DNA of 64,000 nt from Chitinophaga sp. YR573 (GTDB lineage: Bacteria; Bacteroidota; Bacteroidia; Chitinophagales; Chitinophagaceae). Shown here piece after piece: positions 38,209 to 48,043 of this stretch. Where the stretch lies: contig NZ_FOJF01000002.1 in assembly GCF_900110995.1 (NCBI RefSeq), forward strand, positions 744,001-808,000. Direction: 5' to 3'. Every line of letters starts with the position of its first letter. Position 1 is the stretch's first letter. The position numbers and the translations under genes were made by a program. The notes beneath the pieces were generated by a model. It was not told the DNA's origin. It did not search any database and saw nothing but the letters and a program-made list of their open reading frames with translations.

Positions 38209-41049
38209 ATGAAGAAATTATTAGTATTCCTCTTACTCACTATAAAGGCTTATGCAGGTGACACACTTTCCCTGCAGGGCAGCTGGCATTTTAAGGAGGA
38301 TCCTTCGGATGTGGGGATTTCTGAAAAATGGTACTTACAGCAATTAACCGGTAGTATTCAGCTACCTGGTTCTATGACAGAGAATGGGAAAGGAAATGAT
38401 GTTACAATCAATACACACTGGACCGGTAGCATCTATGACAGCTCCTGGTATTTTAATCCGGAGATGGCGAAGTATCGTCAGCCGGGCAATCTTAAATTCC
38501 CATTCTGGTTAACACCATTGAAATATTATGTGGGGGCGGCATGGTATCAACGGGATGTAAACATCCCTGTTACATGGAAGCAAAAGCATATACTGCTTAC
38601 ACTGGAAAAACCTCATTGGGAAACGACGGTATGGATAGATGATAAACCTGTGGGCAAACAGAATAGTTTAACAACAGCACATGTATATGATCTCTCTGCT
38701 TTATTAACGCCGGGTAAACATACTATTTCTGTAAGAGTTGATAACAGAATAAAAGAGATCAATGTTGGGCAGGATTCTCATAGTCTTACTGATCATACAC
38801 AGGGTAACTGGAATGGGATAGTAGGGAAGATACAACTGAGTGCAGGTGCTGTTACATGGCTGGAAGATGTACAGGTATATCCTGATTTGCAGCATAAGTC
38901 GGCGCGTGTTAGTGTTCGCATTAAAGGTGCTGTTAGTGCAGGAAAAATACAGCTCAGAGCACATAGCTTTAACAGTGGTGTTGCACAGGATGTAGCGCTG
39001 CTGGAAACTTCTTTTAAAGATACAGGTCTGATAGAGATCAATTACCCGATGGGGCAGCATATTCAGTTATGGGATGAGTTTAATCCTGCTTTGTATCAGC
39101 TAACAGTAACGGTTGTACCGGAGCATGGGGAAAAGGATGAAAAGATGATTCAGTTCGGGATGCGTGAATTCAAAGCAGATGGAAAACGTTTTGTCTTAAA
39201 TGGGCATCCTGTCTTTTTAAGAGGTACTGTAGAGAACTGTGTATTCCCGCTTACGGGTTATCCGCCTATGGAAGAAAAGGAATGGTTGCGCATCTTTAAT
39301 ATTGCAAAGTCTTACGGATTAAATCACATGCGTTTTCATTCCTGGTGTCCGCCGGAAGCTGCTTTCAGTGCAGCAGATAAAACAGGCTTTTATCTACAGC
39401 CGGAAGGTCCCAGCTGGGCTAATCATGGAACTTCCCTGGGAGATAGATTACCTATAGATCAGTATATCTATGATGAAACAAACCGCATGGTAACATCTTA
39501 TGGTAATCATGCTTCTTTTTGTATGATGGCTTATGGTAATGAACCCCGCGGTGGTAAACAGGCGGCTTATCTTGGCAAATTTGTCAACTACTGGAAGGCT
39601 AAAGATCCACGGCGTTTGTATACTGGTGCCTCTGTGGGGATGAGCTGGCCTTTGGTCCCTGAGAATGAATACATGGTGAAATCCGGGCCCAGAGGATTGC
39701 GCTGGTCGCATCTGCCGAGTACTGTTTTCGATTATTATGATAAGATCAAAGAACAGCAGGTACCTTATGTTACACATGAAATGGGACAGTGGTGTGTATT
39801 CCCCAACTTCAAAGAGATAAAAAAATACAGTGGTGTTTTCCGGGCAAAGAATTTCGAACTGTTTAAAGAAAACCTGGAAGATCATCATATGGGTAAACAG
39901 GCTGCTGATTTTCTGATGGCTTCCGGTAAGTTACAGGTGCTTTGTTATAAAGCAGAGATAGAAGCATCATTGCGTACACGTGGTCTTGCAGGATTTCAGT
40001 TATTATCATTGAATGATTATCCTGGTCAGGGTACGGCGCTGGTAGGTATTCTTGATCCTTTCTGGGATGAGAAGGGGTATGTAACGGCGGCTGAATTCAG
40101 AAAATTTTGCGCACCTACGGTGTTGCTGGCTAAGATGCCTGAAATGGTGTACCGTAATACGGATACATTACATGCAGATGTAGTGGTGACACATTTCGGG
40201 CAGGCGCCTTTGCAGCAGGCCAGGCCGGAGTGGCGTGTAATTAACAAACAAGGAGAGGTACTAGCAAAAGGTACATTGCCCGTAAAAGATATTCCTTTAG
40301 GAGAGAATATTTCATTAGGTAAAATACAGGTCCCTTTGTCTGGTATTCATGAAGCGAGTGCTTTGCAACTGGAAGTTAGTTTGGATAGTATCAGCAATAA
40401 CTGGCCACTGTGGGTATATCCTGGGGTATCTCCTGATACTACGGGCATTTATATCTGTGATACGCTGGATGTTTTAGCACAGCAGAAATTGCAGGCAGGT
40501 GGAAAAGTGTTATTGCTGGCAGCAGGAAAAGTACAGCAGGGCAAAGATGTGATTCAGTCTTTTACACCGGTATTCTGGAATACATCCTGGTTTAAAATGC
40601 GTCCGCCGCATACGTTAGGCTTTGTATGTGATCCTGCACATCCTGTATTTAATAATTTCCCTACAGAAGATCATAGTAATTATCAATGGTGGGAACTGGT
40701 GAATACTGCACAGGTGATGAATATTGAAACATTCCCGGTTACTGTTAAACCTTTGCTGCAAAACATTGATACCTGGTTCTTAAACCGGCGTTTATCTATG
40801 TTGATGGAAGTGAAAGTAGGGAAGGGCCGGCTGATGATTACCAGTCTTGATCTGACCAATGATCTTTCACATAGGATTGTTGCCCAGCAGTTGCGTTATA
40901 GCCTGTTAAAGTATATGCATTCATCTGCCTTTAATCCTTCTGAGAAAGTATCATTGGAAACAGTGCAGGCATTGTTTATCCCGCAGGCGGTTAAGAAGAT
41001 AAATATGTATACTAAGGATAGCCCGGATGAATTAAAACCTAAGAAATAA
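38209..41049 (+). CDS. GH2-family beta-glycosidase
   Basis: 946 residues. A signal peptide covers about residues 1-16 (AYAG). The N-terminal sugar-binding jelly roll (about 20-210) contains GSWHFKEDP and VGAAWYQRDVNIP. An immunoglobulin-like domain (about 215-320) precedes the TIM barrel (about 325-640). The acid/base is E445 in AYGNEPRGG and the nucleophile is E524 in VTHEMGQW, 79 residues apart as usual for GH2. The C-terminal domains (about 650-946) are extra to the minimal enzyme and end in a hydrophilic tail. Likely activity is beta-galactosidase or a related exo-beta-glycosidase; GH2 specificity cannot be read from sequence alone. It is co-transcribed with GH31 (1 bp) and SASA (6 bp). 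Confidence 0.92.
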   Translation: MKKLLVFLLLTIKAYAGDTLSLQGSWHFKEDPSDVGISEKWYLQQLTGSIQLPGSMTENGKGNDVTINTHWTGSIYDSSWYFNPEMAKYRQPGNLKFPFWLTPLKYYVGAAWYQRDVNIPVTWKQKHILLTLEKPHWETTVWIDDKPVGKQNSLTTAHVYDLSALLTPGKHTISVRVDNRIKEINVGQDSHSLTDHTQGNWNGIVGKIQLSAGAVTWLEDVQVYPDLQHKSARVSVRIKGAVSAGKIQLRAHSFNSGVAQDVALLETSFKDTGLIEINYPMGQHIQLWDEFNPALYQLTVTVVPEHGEKDEKMIQFGMREFKADGKRFVLNGHPVFLRGTVENCVFPLTGYPPMEEKEWLRIFNIAKSYGLNHMRFHSWCPPEAAFSAADKTGFYLQPEGPSWANHGTSLGDRLPIDQYIYDETNRMVTSYGNHASFCMMAYGNEPRGGKQAAYLGKFVNYWKAKDPRRLYTGASVGMSWPLVPENEYMVKSGPRGLRWSHLPSTVFDYYDKIKEQQVPYVTHEMGQWCVFPNFKEIKKYSGVFRAKNFELFKENLEDHHMGKQAADFLMASGKLQVLCYKAEIEASLRTRGLAGFQLLSLNDYPGQGTALVGILDPFWDEKGYVTAAEFRKFCAPTVLLAKMPEMVYRNTDTLHADVVVTHFGQAPLQQARPEWRVINKQGEVLAKGTLPVKDIPLGENISLGKIQVPLSGIHEASALQLEVSLDSISNNWPLWVYPGVSPDTTGIYICDTLDVLAQQKLQAGGKVLLLAAGKVQQGKDVIQSFTPVFWNTSWFKMRPPHTLGFVCDPAHPVFNNFPTEDHSNYQWWELVNTAQVMNIETFPVTVKPLLQNIDTWFLNRRLSMLMEVKVGKGRLMITSLDLTNDLSHRIVAQQLRYSLLKYMHSSAFNPSEKVSLETVQALFIPQAVKKINMYTKDSPDELKPKK

Positions 41050-41055
41050 TTCCAC

Positions 41056-42576
41056 ATGAAAAACAAGCTGATTCTCTTTTTACTTTTAACTACGAATGCA
41101 TTTGCAGGAGTTCGTCTGCCCTCAGTGATCGGGGATCATATGGTGTTACAACAAAATGCAAAGATAAAGATATGGGGATGGGCAGACCCGGGAGAACGTG
41201 TTACCGTTAAAGCCAGTTGGTCAAAACAAGCACTTACAGTTACCAGCGGAAAAGATGGCCGTTGGGAAGCATCTTTAACTACTACTAAAGCCGGTGGCCC
41301 TTATGAAATAACGCTAAACACCATACAGCTTACGGACATCTGGCTGGGAGAAGTATGGCTTTGTTCTGGTCAGTCCAATATGGATATGACAGTAGCAAGA
41401 GAAGATAGATACTGGTGTGGTGTATATCATGAAGCAGAGGAAGTAGCTGCCGCCAGTTACCCGCAGATCCGTGTATTTGATGCTGCATATACACCTACAG
41501 ATACTATACAAAAAGATGTAGCCGGTATGTGGGAAGTTTGTACACCTGCTACGGTGAAACATTTCTCTGCCGCTGCTTATTTCTTTGCCCGCGACTTACA
41601 GCAAAGATTGAAAGTACCCATAGGATTAATCACTACCGCTTATGGTGCGAGTACAGCAGAAGCCTGGATCAGCCGTAAGGAGTTAAAATCTTTCCCTGCA
41701 TTACTGGACGATTACGCGCGTAAAAAAGCCATTTACGATACTAGTTTCACTGCGCGTAAAAAGTATGATGAAGCATTGGCCAAATGGAAGATCGCTGCAG
41801 CCGAAGCAAAAGCAGCAGGAAAGGATCAGCCCCGGGAACCTAAGAACCCTGATCCTGAAAAAGACCAGCATAATCCTGCCGTGTTATACAATGGAATGGT
41901 AGCTCCACTGATTCCTTATACTATCAAAGGAGCTATCTGGTACCAGGGAGAATCCAATACTGACAAGCCAAAAATCTACTGCTCATTAATGGAAACACTG
42001 ATAACTAACTGGCGTAAAGACTGGAAACAAGGTGATTTCCAGTTTTTGTATGTACAGCTTGCCAACTATGGCAAACCGGATTCATTGCCCGTTAATGAAA
42101 AGGGTACAGTACTAATAAGGCAGGCGCAGCTGGAAAATCTGAACATTCCGCATACAGGTATGGTAGTGGCAATCGATAATGCAAATCCGGATAAACCGGA
42201 AGATATCCATCCTAAAAACAAACAGGCAATCGGATTGAGGTTATCCTTGCAGGCATTGGCTTTAGTGTATGGAGAGAAAATATCGTATAGTGGGCCCGTT
42301 TATCAGAAAATGAAAATAGAAGGCAATAAGATCCGTCTGTATTTCAATGAGAATGATTTACAAAGCAGGGATAGTGTATTAACAGGCTTTGCCATTGCCG
42401 GAGATGATAAACAATTCGTTTGGGCGAATGCAACAATAGAAGGTAATACTATCCTTGTATCCAGTGATAAAATCCAACAACCAACTATCGTCCGTTATGG
42501 CTGGGCATCCAATCCACCAGTGAACTTATACAACAAAGAGGGGCTGCCTGCATCTCCTTTCAAAACAGATAAGTAA
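41056..42576 (+). CDS. Secreted SASA-family (sialate O-acetylesterase-like) carbohydrate esterase
   Basis: 506 residues with a signal peptide ending in NAFAG (about residue 18). The SGNH-like fold of the SASA family (PF03629) shows the nucleophile S107 in CSGQSNMDM, the oxyanion motif WYQGESNTD and the catalytic D383 and H385 in DIHPKN. An inserted helical segment (about 230-275, rich in Lys and Ala) is common in the Bacteroidota members. It would remove O-acetyl groups so that GH31 and GH2 can work; plant hemicellulose or pectin is more likely than sialic acid here because no sialidase is present. It ends the GH31-GH2-SASA unit. I see no terminator before the next promoter. Confidence 0.92.
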   Translation: MKNKLILFLLLTTNAFAGVRLPSVIGDHMVLQQNAKIKIWGWADPGERVTVKASWSKQALTVTSGKDGRWEASLTTTKAGGPYEITLNTIQLTDIWLGEVWLCSGQSNMDMTVAREDRYWCGVYHEAEEVAAASYPQIRVFDAAYTPTDTIQKDVAGMWEVCTPATVKHFSAAAYFFARDLQQRLKVPIGLITTAYGASTAEAWISRKELKSFPALLDDYARKKAIYDTSFTARKKYDEALAKWKIAAAEAKAAGKDQPREPKNPDPEKDQHNPAVLYNGMVAPLIPYTIKGAIWYQGESNTDKPKIYCSLMETLITNWRKDWKQGDFQFLYVQLANYGKPDSLPVNEKGTVLIRQAQLENLNIPHTGMVVAIDNANPDKPEDIHPKNKQAIGLRLSLQALALVYGEKISYSGPVYQKMKIEGNKIRLYFNENDLQSRDSVLTGFAIAGDDKQFVWANATIEGNTILVSSDKIQQPTIVRYGWASNPPVNLYNKEGLPASPFKTDK

Positions 42577-42580
42577 TTGT

Positions 42581-42642
42581 ACATTTTTCCATGTAATAGT
42601 ATGATCCTCCATTGTCTGATGTGATGTTCAAAATTAACTTAG
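42581..42642 (+). promoter_or_regulatory. Promoter and operator of the SusCD unit
   Basis: ACATTTTTCCATG (42581-42593) is followed by ATCCTCCATTGT (42604-42615), whose ATTG (42611-42614) serves as a -33 box. Twenty bp later lies TAACTTAG (42635-42642), one mismatch from TAnnTTTG. The 12-mer and the 20-bp spacing are identical to those upstream of GH31. Confidence 0.62.
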
Positions 42643-42669
42643 CTGTTATTAATCAGGGACAAAATTTCA

Positions 42670-42789
42670 ATGGAACAGCATTATGATCACCAACAACGTA
42701 TTTCGCGGTTAAAAAGGATAGAACGATTATTGATCATCCTTGTAATTTTTATTTGTGCATTATTGACCTACTTGTTTTTACTGAACTAA
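42670..42789 (+). CDS. 39-residue single-helix membrane protein in the SusCD operon
   Basis: A short ORF from ATG 42670 to TAA 42789. The N-terminal half is charged and hydrophilic (MEQHYDHQQRISRLKRIERL). The C-terminal half is one hydrophobic helix (LLIILVIFICALLTYLFLL). Lys and Arg residues before the helix predict a cytoplasmic N-terminus. It starts about 28 bp after the predicted -7 element and ends 24 bp before the SusC start, so it would be the first translated gene of the unit. I know no family. It could be a regulator of the membrane kinase, a TonB-complex accessory or simply a leader ORF. Confidence 0.55.
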   Translation: MEQHYDHQQRISRLKRIERLLIILVIFICALLTYLFLLN

Positions 42790-42813
42790 TTCATTCCATA
42801 AAATATCAGCGTT

Positions 42814-45800
42814 ATGAGAAAATCTTTAATGATTTTGAGCTGCAGCATGCTATTGCTGCTTCGACAGGCAGTTTTTGCCATTCCTTTGCCAGCCACCAAC
42901 GATATACAAATTCAGGGACAAGTTTTCGACGATCAGGACAATACACCATTAGTAGGTGTAAGTATCCGTGTAAAAAATGGTAACAAAGGCGTTACTACAG
43001 ATCAGTACGGAAAATTCGTGTTGTCCGTTCCTGAAGAAGCTACACTGGTAGTAACCTATGTAGGATATGATTCCAAAGAACTGAAAGCCGCCGCTTCTCT
43101 GTCTATAAAACTCAGCAAGAGCAATAAAGGATTAAATGAGGTAGTCGTAATAGGATATGGTACTACCCAGAAAAAGAACCTGGTCGGCGCTGTATCGTCT
43201 ATAGGAGAAAGCCAGATCAGAGACCGGCCTATTACCCGTATAGATCAGGCATTGGCCGCACAGATGCCCGGTGTACAGGTGCAGTCAGTAACCGGCACTC
43301 CGGGGGCTGCTTTGCAGATAAGAGTACGTGGTGCTGCATCTGTTTCCGGTAGCAATGATCCTTTATATATTGTAGATGGTGTACCCGTAGATGACCTCGG
43401 AGATATAGATCCTGCCACTATTCAATCTGTAGATGTACTGAAGGATGCTTCTGCTGCTGCTATTTATGGTGCAAGAGGTTCTAATGGTGTGGTGTTAATC
43501 ACCACCAAGAGAGGGAAACTCGGTAAAGCACGTATCAACTTCTCTGCTACTTTCGCAAGGCAGGAAGCTGAACGTTTCGTTCCCATGATGAGTGCCAACG
43601 AATGGATTCAATTTAAAAAAGATCTGATTGATTCTTCCTGGGTAGCAAGAGGACGTACACTTGGTAAAAATTACCAGGCTTCTGATGATATGAATTTCCG
43701 TGCCACCGAACTGGGTGGTACTACTGCCAATACACATGCGCTGGCAAACACTACTTACATGTATGATCCTTACTGGGCAATGGGTACGGATAGTCTTGAC
43801 TACATCAACTGGCAGGATGCATTCTTCAAACCGGCTAACATGCAGAAATATAATCTCTCTGCTTCCGGTGGTAATGAAAATGTCAACTATCTTTTATCCG
43901 GAGAATATCTGAACCAGGATGGACTGGCAGTAAACACCGGTTATAAACGTTATACTTTCCGTTCTAATATGGAAGTAAAACTCAGCGACTTTGTAAAAGT
44001 AGGCTTACAGTTATCTCCTTCCATCTCCTGGACAAAAGGTGCTGGTATTGACGGCAGAAGTGGTATCGGTCCCTCTATAGCAGGTACTGCCCCAATACAG
44101 GAAAAGGGTGTAGGTGTAAATTCCGGTTCTTTGGGCACACCTGCTTACCGCTGGGTGGCGGATCAGATCAGTCCTGTGACGGTGATGGAAGAAACGCTTA
44201 ATAATACAGAGCTGGTAAAGCTCTTATCACAGATCTACCTGAACGCCACGCTTGCCAAAGGATTAAGATTGAATGTTACCGGTGCCTGGAACAGTAATAG
44301 CAGTGATAATAAATATTATCAGCCTACTTCTGTTACTTCTGCCAGGAGGACTGCGGTAGAAGGTTCTCAGAGTACTGCTACCCGTAAAACGGTCCGTAAC
44401 CAGTATTACCTGTTCCAGTCATTATTAAGTTACGACCGTATCATTAAAAAGCATGAATTCAATACGGTATTTGGTGCTTCTACAGAATCTAATAATGCGG
44501 CGAATACTACACAGACAAATAAGCAGTTTGCTAACGATAACCTGTATACGTTCGATCTTGGTTCTTCTACACCAACGGCCAGTAATGTTACGGAGTCCAA
44601 GCGTACATTATCTTCTTTCTTCGGTCGTGTTAATTATAACTATAACAGTCGCTACCTGTTATCTGTAAGTTTCAGGGGAGATGGTTCTTCGCGTTTTGGT
44701 GCCGATTCCAAATGGGGGTATTTCCCCGCCGCTTCAGTAGGATGGAGGATCAGTGATGAAGCGTTCATGCAAAGTTTTAAACATGTGGTGAATGATTTCA
44801 AAATAAGATATAGCTGGGGTATAGCTGGTAATGACAGGATAGGAGGGGATTATCCTGCTGTAGGACTGGTATCCACTACAAACTATGTATTTGGAGATAC
44901 GCAGGCGCAATCCACCGGTTTCTCTGTTACCAGTATTACCAACAATGACCTGCACTGGGAAAAAACAACTTCCAATGATATCGGGTTCGATGCCACTATC
45001 CTGAAAGAACGTTTTACGGTTTCCTTTGATTATTACAGCAAACTCACCAAAGATCTCCTGTTAAGTGTGCCTGTTGCCCGTGCTACCGGATTTACCAAAC
45101 AGAATGCAAACATCGGTTCGGTAAAGAACTGGGGATATGAGATAAACCTGAACTCGCGTAATGTAACAGGTAAAGATTTCTCCTGGGAAACATCTTTAAA
45201 TGTTTCTTACAACAAGAATAAGGTGGTGAAGCTGAACAATGACAATACGCCTATCTATACCGGCTGGGAGAATACAGTGAAGATAGCGGTAGGACGTCCC
45301 TTGTACACCTATGTACTCTATGATGCTATCGGTGTATACACTACCGATGCCCAGCTGAAAAACACGCCTAAAAGGGCGAATACCATCATAGGAGACCCTA
45401 TCTACCGCGATGTCAATACAGACGGTGTAATAGATGCCAGTGACATGACAGAAGTAGGCCATCCTGATCCTAACTATACCTGGGGGATGACCAACCGCTT
45501 CAGCTATAAAAGATTCGATCTCTCTCTGTTATTCCAGGGGCAATGGGGTAATCAGATCTTTAGTATGTTCGGCCGTAATATAGATCGTCCTACTACCGGC
45601 TTGGGGAACTATAATGCCAAGCAGGTTTGGGTGAACCGTTTCCGTTCAGTCAGTCAGCCCGGCGATGGTAAAACTCCCCGTATAGATGCTACTACAGCCA
45701 GTGTATATGATACCCGCTGGTTATATAGTGGTGCATTCTATAAGATCAAAAATCTTACAGCTGGTTATACTTTAAAACCTAACCTGATAAAAGGTATTAC

Positions 45801-45957
45801 CCAGGCACGTGTATATTTCAGCGTGGATAATTTATGGATGAGTGATAAGTATACGGGGGGGTATTCTCCTGAAGCATTCCAGTATGATTATCTGGCTGAT
45901 TGGTCCAGTTATCCTACTGCCCGCACGTATAGCATTGGTATTAACATCGGTTTATAA
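42814..45957 (+). CDS. SusC/RagA-type TonB-dependent transporter
   Basis: 1047 residues. A signal peptide covers about residues 1-23. A CarboxypepD_reg-like domain (about 30-105, IQGQVFDDQDNTPLVGVSI) is followed by the TonB box and plug (about 110-235, LNEVVVIGYGTTQKKNL, then VDVLKDASAAAIYGARGSNGV) and the barrel to the C-terminus (YSIGINIGL). It lacks an STN domain, in line with control by the hybrid two-component regulator rather than by FecR. SusD follows after 11 bp. It imports oligosaccharides released by the surface enzymes of this locus. Confidence 0.96.
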   Translation: MRKSLMILSCSMLLLLRQAVFAIPLPATNDIQIQGQVFDDQDNTPLVGVSIRVKNGNKGVTTDQYGKFVLSVPEEATLVVTYVGYDSKELKAAASLSIKLSKSNKGLNEVVVIGYGTTQKKNLVGAVSSIGESQIRDRPITRIDQALAAQMPGVQVQSVTGTPGAALQIRVRGAASVSGSNDPLYIVDGVPVDDLGDIDPATIQSVDVLKDASAAAIYGARGSNGVVLITTKRGKLGKARINFSATFARQEAERFVPMMSANEWIQFKKDLIDSSWVARGRTLGKNYQASDDMNFRATELGGTTANTHALANTTYMYDPYWAMGTDSLDYINWQDAFFKPANMQKYNLSASGGNENVNYLLSGEYLNQDGLAVNTGYKRYTFRSNMEVKLSDFVKVGLQLSPSISWTKGAGIDGRSGIGPSIAGTAPIQEKGVGVNSGSLGTPAYRWVADQISPVTVMEETLNNTELVKLLSQIYLNATLAKGLRLNVTGAWNSNSSDNKYYQPTSVTSARRTAVEGSQSTATRKTVRNQYYLFQSLLSYDRIIKKHEFNTVFGASTESNNAANTTQTNKQFANDNLYTFDLGSSTPTASNVTESKRTLSSFFGRVNYNYNSRYLLSVSFRGDGSSRFGADSKWGYFPAASVGWRISDEAFMQSFKHVVNDFKIRYSWGIAGNDRIGGDYPAVGLVSTTNYVFGDTQAQSTGFSVTSITNNDLHWEKTTSNDIGFDATILKERFTVSFDYYSKLTKDLLLSVPVARATGFTKQNANIGSVKNWGYEINLNSRNVTGKDFSWETSLNVSYNKNKVVKLNNDNTPIYTGWENTVKIAVGRPLYTYVLYDAIGVYTTDAQLKNTPKRANTIIGDPIYRDVNTDGVIDASDMTEVGHPDPNYTWGMTNRFSYKRFDLSLLFQGQWGNQIFSMFGRNIDRPTTGLGNYNAKQVWVNRFRSVSQPGDGKTPRIDATTASVYDTRWLYSGAFYKIKNLTAGYTLKPNLIKGITQARVYFSVDNLWMSDKYTGGYSPEAFQYDYLADWSSYPTARTYSIGINIGL

Positions 45958-45968
45958 AAAGTACAACA

Positions 45969-47456
45969 ATGAAAACTATCAATATAATTTCCGCGATATT
46001 AATTGTTACAATATTCGCTGCCTGTAACAAGGATTTCTTAAATACTGTCCCTATCTCTAACCAGTCTGAAAGTGGTTTTTACAAAACAGAGAATGATATT
46101 GTACAGGCGGTGAGTGGTGTGTATAATAAACTGCTCACATTTCCTGATGTCAATAATATCTATTTATCTGAATGCCGTTCCAGTAATTACTATGTAGACA
46201 GACAGGATGCTGCCCGCGATTATTTCAGTATCTCTGCTTTTGAATTAACGCCTGCCCTGGGCACTTTGCAAACTGCCTGGACAAATGACTATGAGTTGAT
46301 TGAACGTGCGAACCAGGTCCTTGACAGGATAGACAATATCTCTTTCATAGATACTACAAAACGTAGTCGTTTAAAAGGAGAATGTAAGTTCCTGCGGGCG
46401 CTTTCTTATTTCGAGCTGGTAAAGGTTTTTGGTGCCGTACCTTTAATCGATCATAATGTTTCTTCTACGGAGTCTTTAAACTACCCTCGTGTAGGTACAG
46501 ATACTATCTACAGTTTCATTATAAAAGAGCTGACAGAAGCTGCTACCTTATTACCGAATGCCTATACAGGAGTTGACAAGGGACGTGTTACCAAATGGGC
46601 TGCACTTGGATTATTAGGTAAAGCATATTTATATACTGCTGGTTATCCACTGATGAAAACAGAGAATTACGGCAATGCTATCAGTACACTTAAGCAGGTA
46701 TTAAATGCTGAGAACCTGGCGGATGGCTGGAAGTTTGCGCCTACCTATGCGGAGATTTTCAAAACGTCCAGTGACAACAAGTACTATTTATTCGAAGTAC
46801 AATATCTCTCTGGTGGTAAAGGCCTGGGTAATCCTGTACCTGGAGAGGTAATCCCCCTGGACATGGATACGAAGATCACGCCCTATGGCGCTTATTATAT
46901 GCAGGGAGCTCCTTCCAATGATCTGATCAGCAGTTTTGAAGCGGGGGATAAGCGTGAGTTTGTGATCCTGGATACAGTCTACAGAAATAAGTCTGGTGTG
47001 AAGACTAAAAAGAACTACTTTAAAAAGTACCTGGATTCTACGGCAGCCGCTTCTATTCTGAGCAGCTCCGACTGGGGGATTAACTTCCCGTTGCTTCGTT
47101 CCGAAGATGTGATGCTGATGTATGCGGAAGCGGTAAATGAAACCTCTGGTCCTACGGCAGAAGCGACAGGTCTTGTAAACCGTATTCGTGCCAGAGCCGG
47201 TTTAGGTACTGTTGATGGCTTGTCTCAATCCGATTTCCGTTTGGCAATAGAAAGGGAGCGGCGTCATGAGCTGGCATGGGAAGGGCAATACTGGGGAGAT
47301 CTTGTACGGACGGGCCGCTGCCTGGATGTGATGAATCCCTGGTTACAGCTGAACTATAATATAACGATGGATAAGAATGAATTTATCTACCCGATTCCAC
47401 AGTCAGAGATACAGATTAAACCGGGATTGTATTATCAGAATCCGGGGTATAATTAA
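45969..47456 (+). CDS. SusD/RagB-family substrate-binding lipoprotein
   Basis: 495 residues. Lipobox IFAAC gives a lipidated Cys at residue 19. SusD family blocks are visible: KDFLNTVPISNQSESGFYKTE-type N-terminus (cited in part: FLNTVPISNQSESGFYKT), GECKFLRALSYFELVKVFG, the KWAALGLLGKAYLY TPR helix and ERRHELAWEGQYWGDLVRTGR, with YPIPQSEIQ near the end. It is the lid of the SusC encoded 11 bp upstream and the last gene of the locus, followed by a terminator. Confidence 0.96.
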   Translation: MKTINIISAILIVTIFAACNKDFLNTVPISNQSESGFYKTENDIVQAVSGVYNKLLTFPDVNNIYLSECRSSNYYVDRQDAARDYFSISAFELTPALGTLQTAWTNDYELIERANQVLDRIDNISFIDTTKRSRLKGECKFLRALSYFELVKVFGAVPLIDHNVSSTESLNYPRVGTDTIYSFIIKELTEAATLLPNAYTGVDKGRVTKWAALGLLGKAYLYTAGYPLMKTENYGNAISTLKQVLNAENLADGWKFAPTYAEIFKTSSDNKYYLFEVQYLSGGKGLGNPVPGEVIPLDMDTKITPYGAYYMQGAPSNDLISSFEAGDKREFVILDTVYRNKSGVKTKKNYFKKYLDSTAAASILSSSDWGINFPLLRSEDVMLMYAEAVNETSGPTAEATGLVNRIRARAGLGTVDGLSQSDFRLAIERERRHELAWEGQYWGDLVRTGRCLDVMNPWLQLNYNITMDKNEFIYPIPQSEIQIKPGLYYQNPGYN

Positions 47457-47461
47457 ATTTT

Positions 47462-47494
47462 ATCCCCGGGTCTTTATGATCCGGGGATTTTTTT
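47462..47494. terminator. Terminator shared by SusD and the convergent GNAT gene
   Basis: Stem ATCCCCGG (47462-47469) pairs with CCGGGGAT (47481-47488) and is followed by a run of seven T. It overlaps the last codons of the minus-strand GNAT gene, whose stop is at 47474-47476. Confidence 0.8.
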
Positions 47495-47998
47495 AAGTAT
47501 ATAACCAACCTGGTTATCTAATTCTTCTTTACTGATATATTCAAAGTTTGTATCCTTCACAAAGTTATTCCTTTCTAAAAGTCGGATAGAATTTTCATTA
47601 TCAGCCGATGATAATGCTGTTATGACATTGAATCCGGCAGATTCAAACCCATATTTAATCGCGGCTGTAATAGCTTCCTGCATAATTCCTTTTCCCTGGT
47701 AATCGGGGTGTAACTCATACCCAATTTCTCCTGATTTCTTGTCAATCATTATATTCCAGAAACAGACAGACCCAATTAAGGTATTGTTATCTTTCAGGGT
47801 AATGGCCCAATAGAACCCCTCATTAGCAGCCTGGATTTTCCTGATAAATGCCAGGGCATCTTCTATAGAAGTGGCCTTGGGCCTGTCAAGATATTTATTG
47901 ACTCTGTCATCTGAGCGGATACGCAGGATCTCAGGAGCATCTTCTAATGTAAGAGATCTTAATATTAATCGTTCTGTTGTGAGGAGAGGGAATTGCAT
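47474..47998 (-). CDS. GNAT-family N-acetyltransferase (RimJ/RimL-like)
   Basis: 174 residues, cytoplasmic. It has the GNAT fold of the Acetyltransf_3/RimJ-RimL group: the LTTERLILRSLTLEDAPEI start, WAITLKDNNTLIGSVCF in the central strand, the acetyl-CoA loop in HPDYQGKGIMQEA (Q/RxxGxG/A form) and SADNENSIRLLERNNF near the end. It transfers an acetyl group from acetyl-CoA to an amine, often a protein N-terminus; the substrate is unknown. It is divergent from the chorismate mutase gene and convergent with SusD. Confidence 0.9.
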   Translation of the reverse strand: MQFPLLTTERLILRSLTLEDAPEILRIRSDDRVNKYLDRPKATSIEDALAFIRKIQAANEGFYWAITLKDNNTLIGSVCFWNIMIDKKSGEIGYELHPDYQGKGIMQEAITAAIKYGFESAGFNVITALSSADNENSIRLLERNNFVKDTNFEYISKEELDNQVGYILKKIPGS

Positions 47999-48020
47999 AC
48001 TTTAATATAGTTTATATTTG
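47992..48020 (+). promoter_or_regulatory. Promoter of the exported chorismate mutase gene
   Basis: ATTG (47992-47995), 17 bp, TATATTTG (48013-48020, perfect TAnnTTTG). The start codon is 24 bp downstream. The -33 box lies inside the 5' end of the divergent GNAT gene. Confidence 0.5.
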
Positions 48021-48043
48021 CGGAAAATTAAAAAAATATTATC

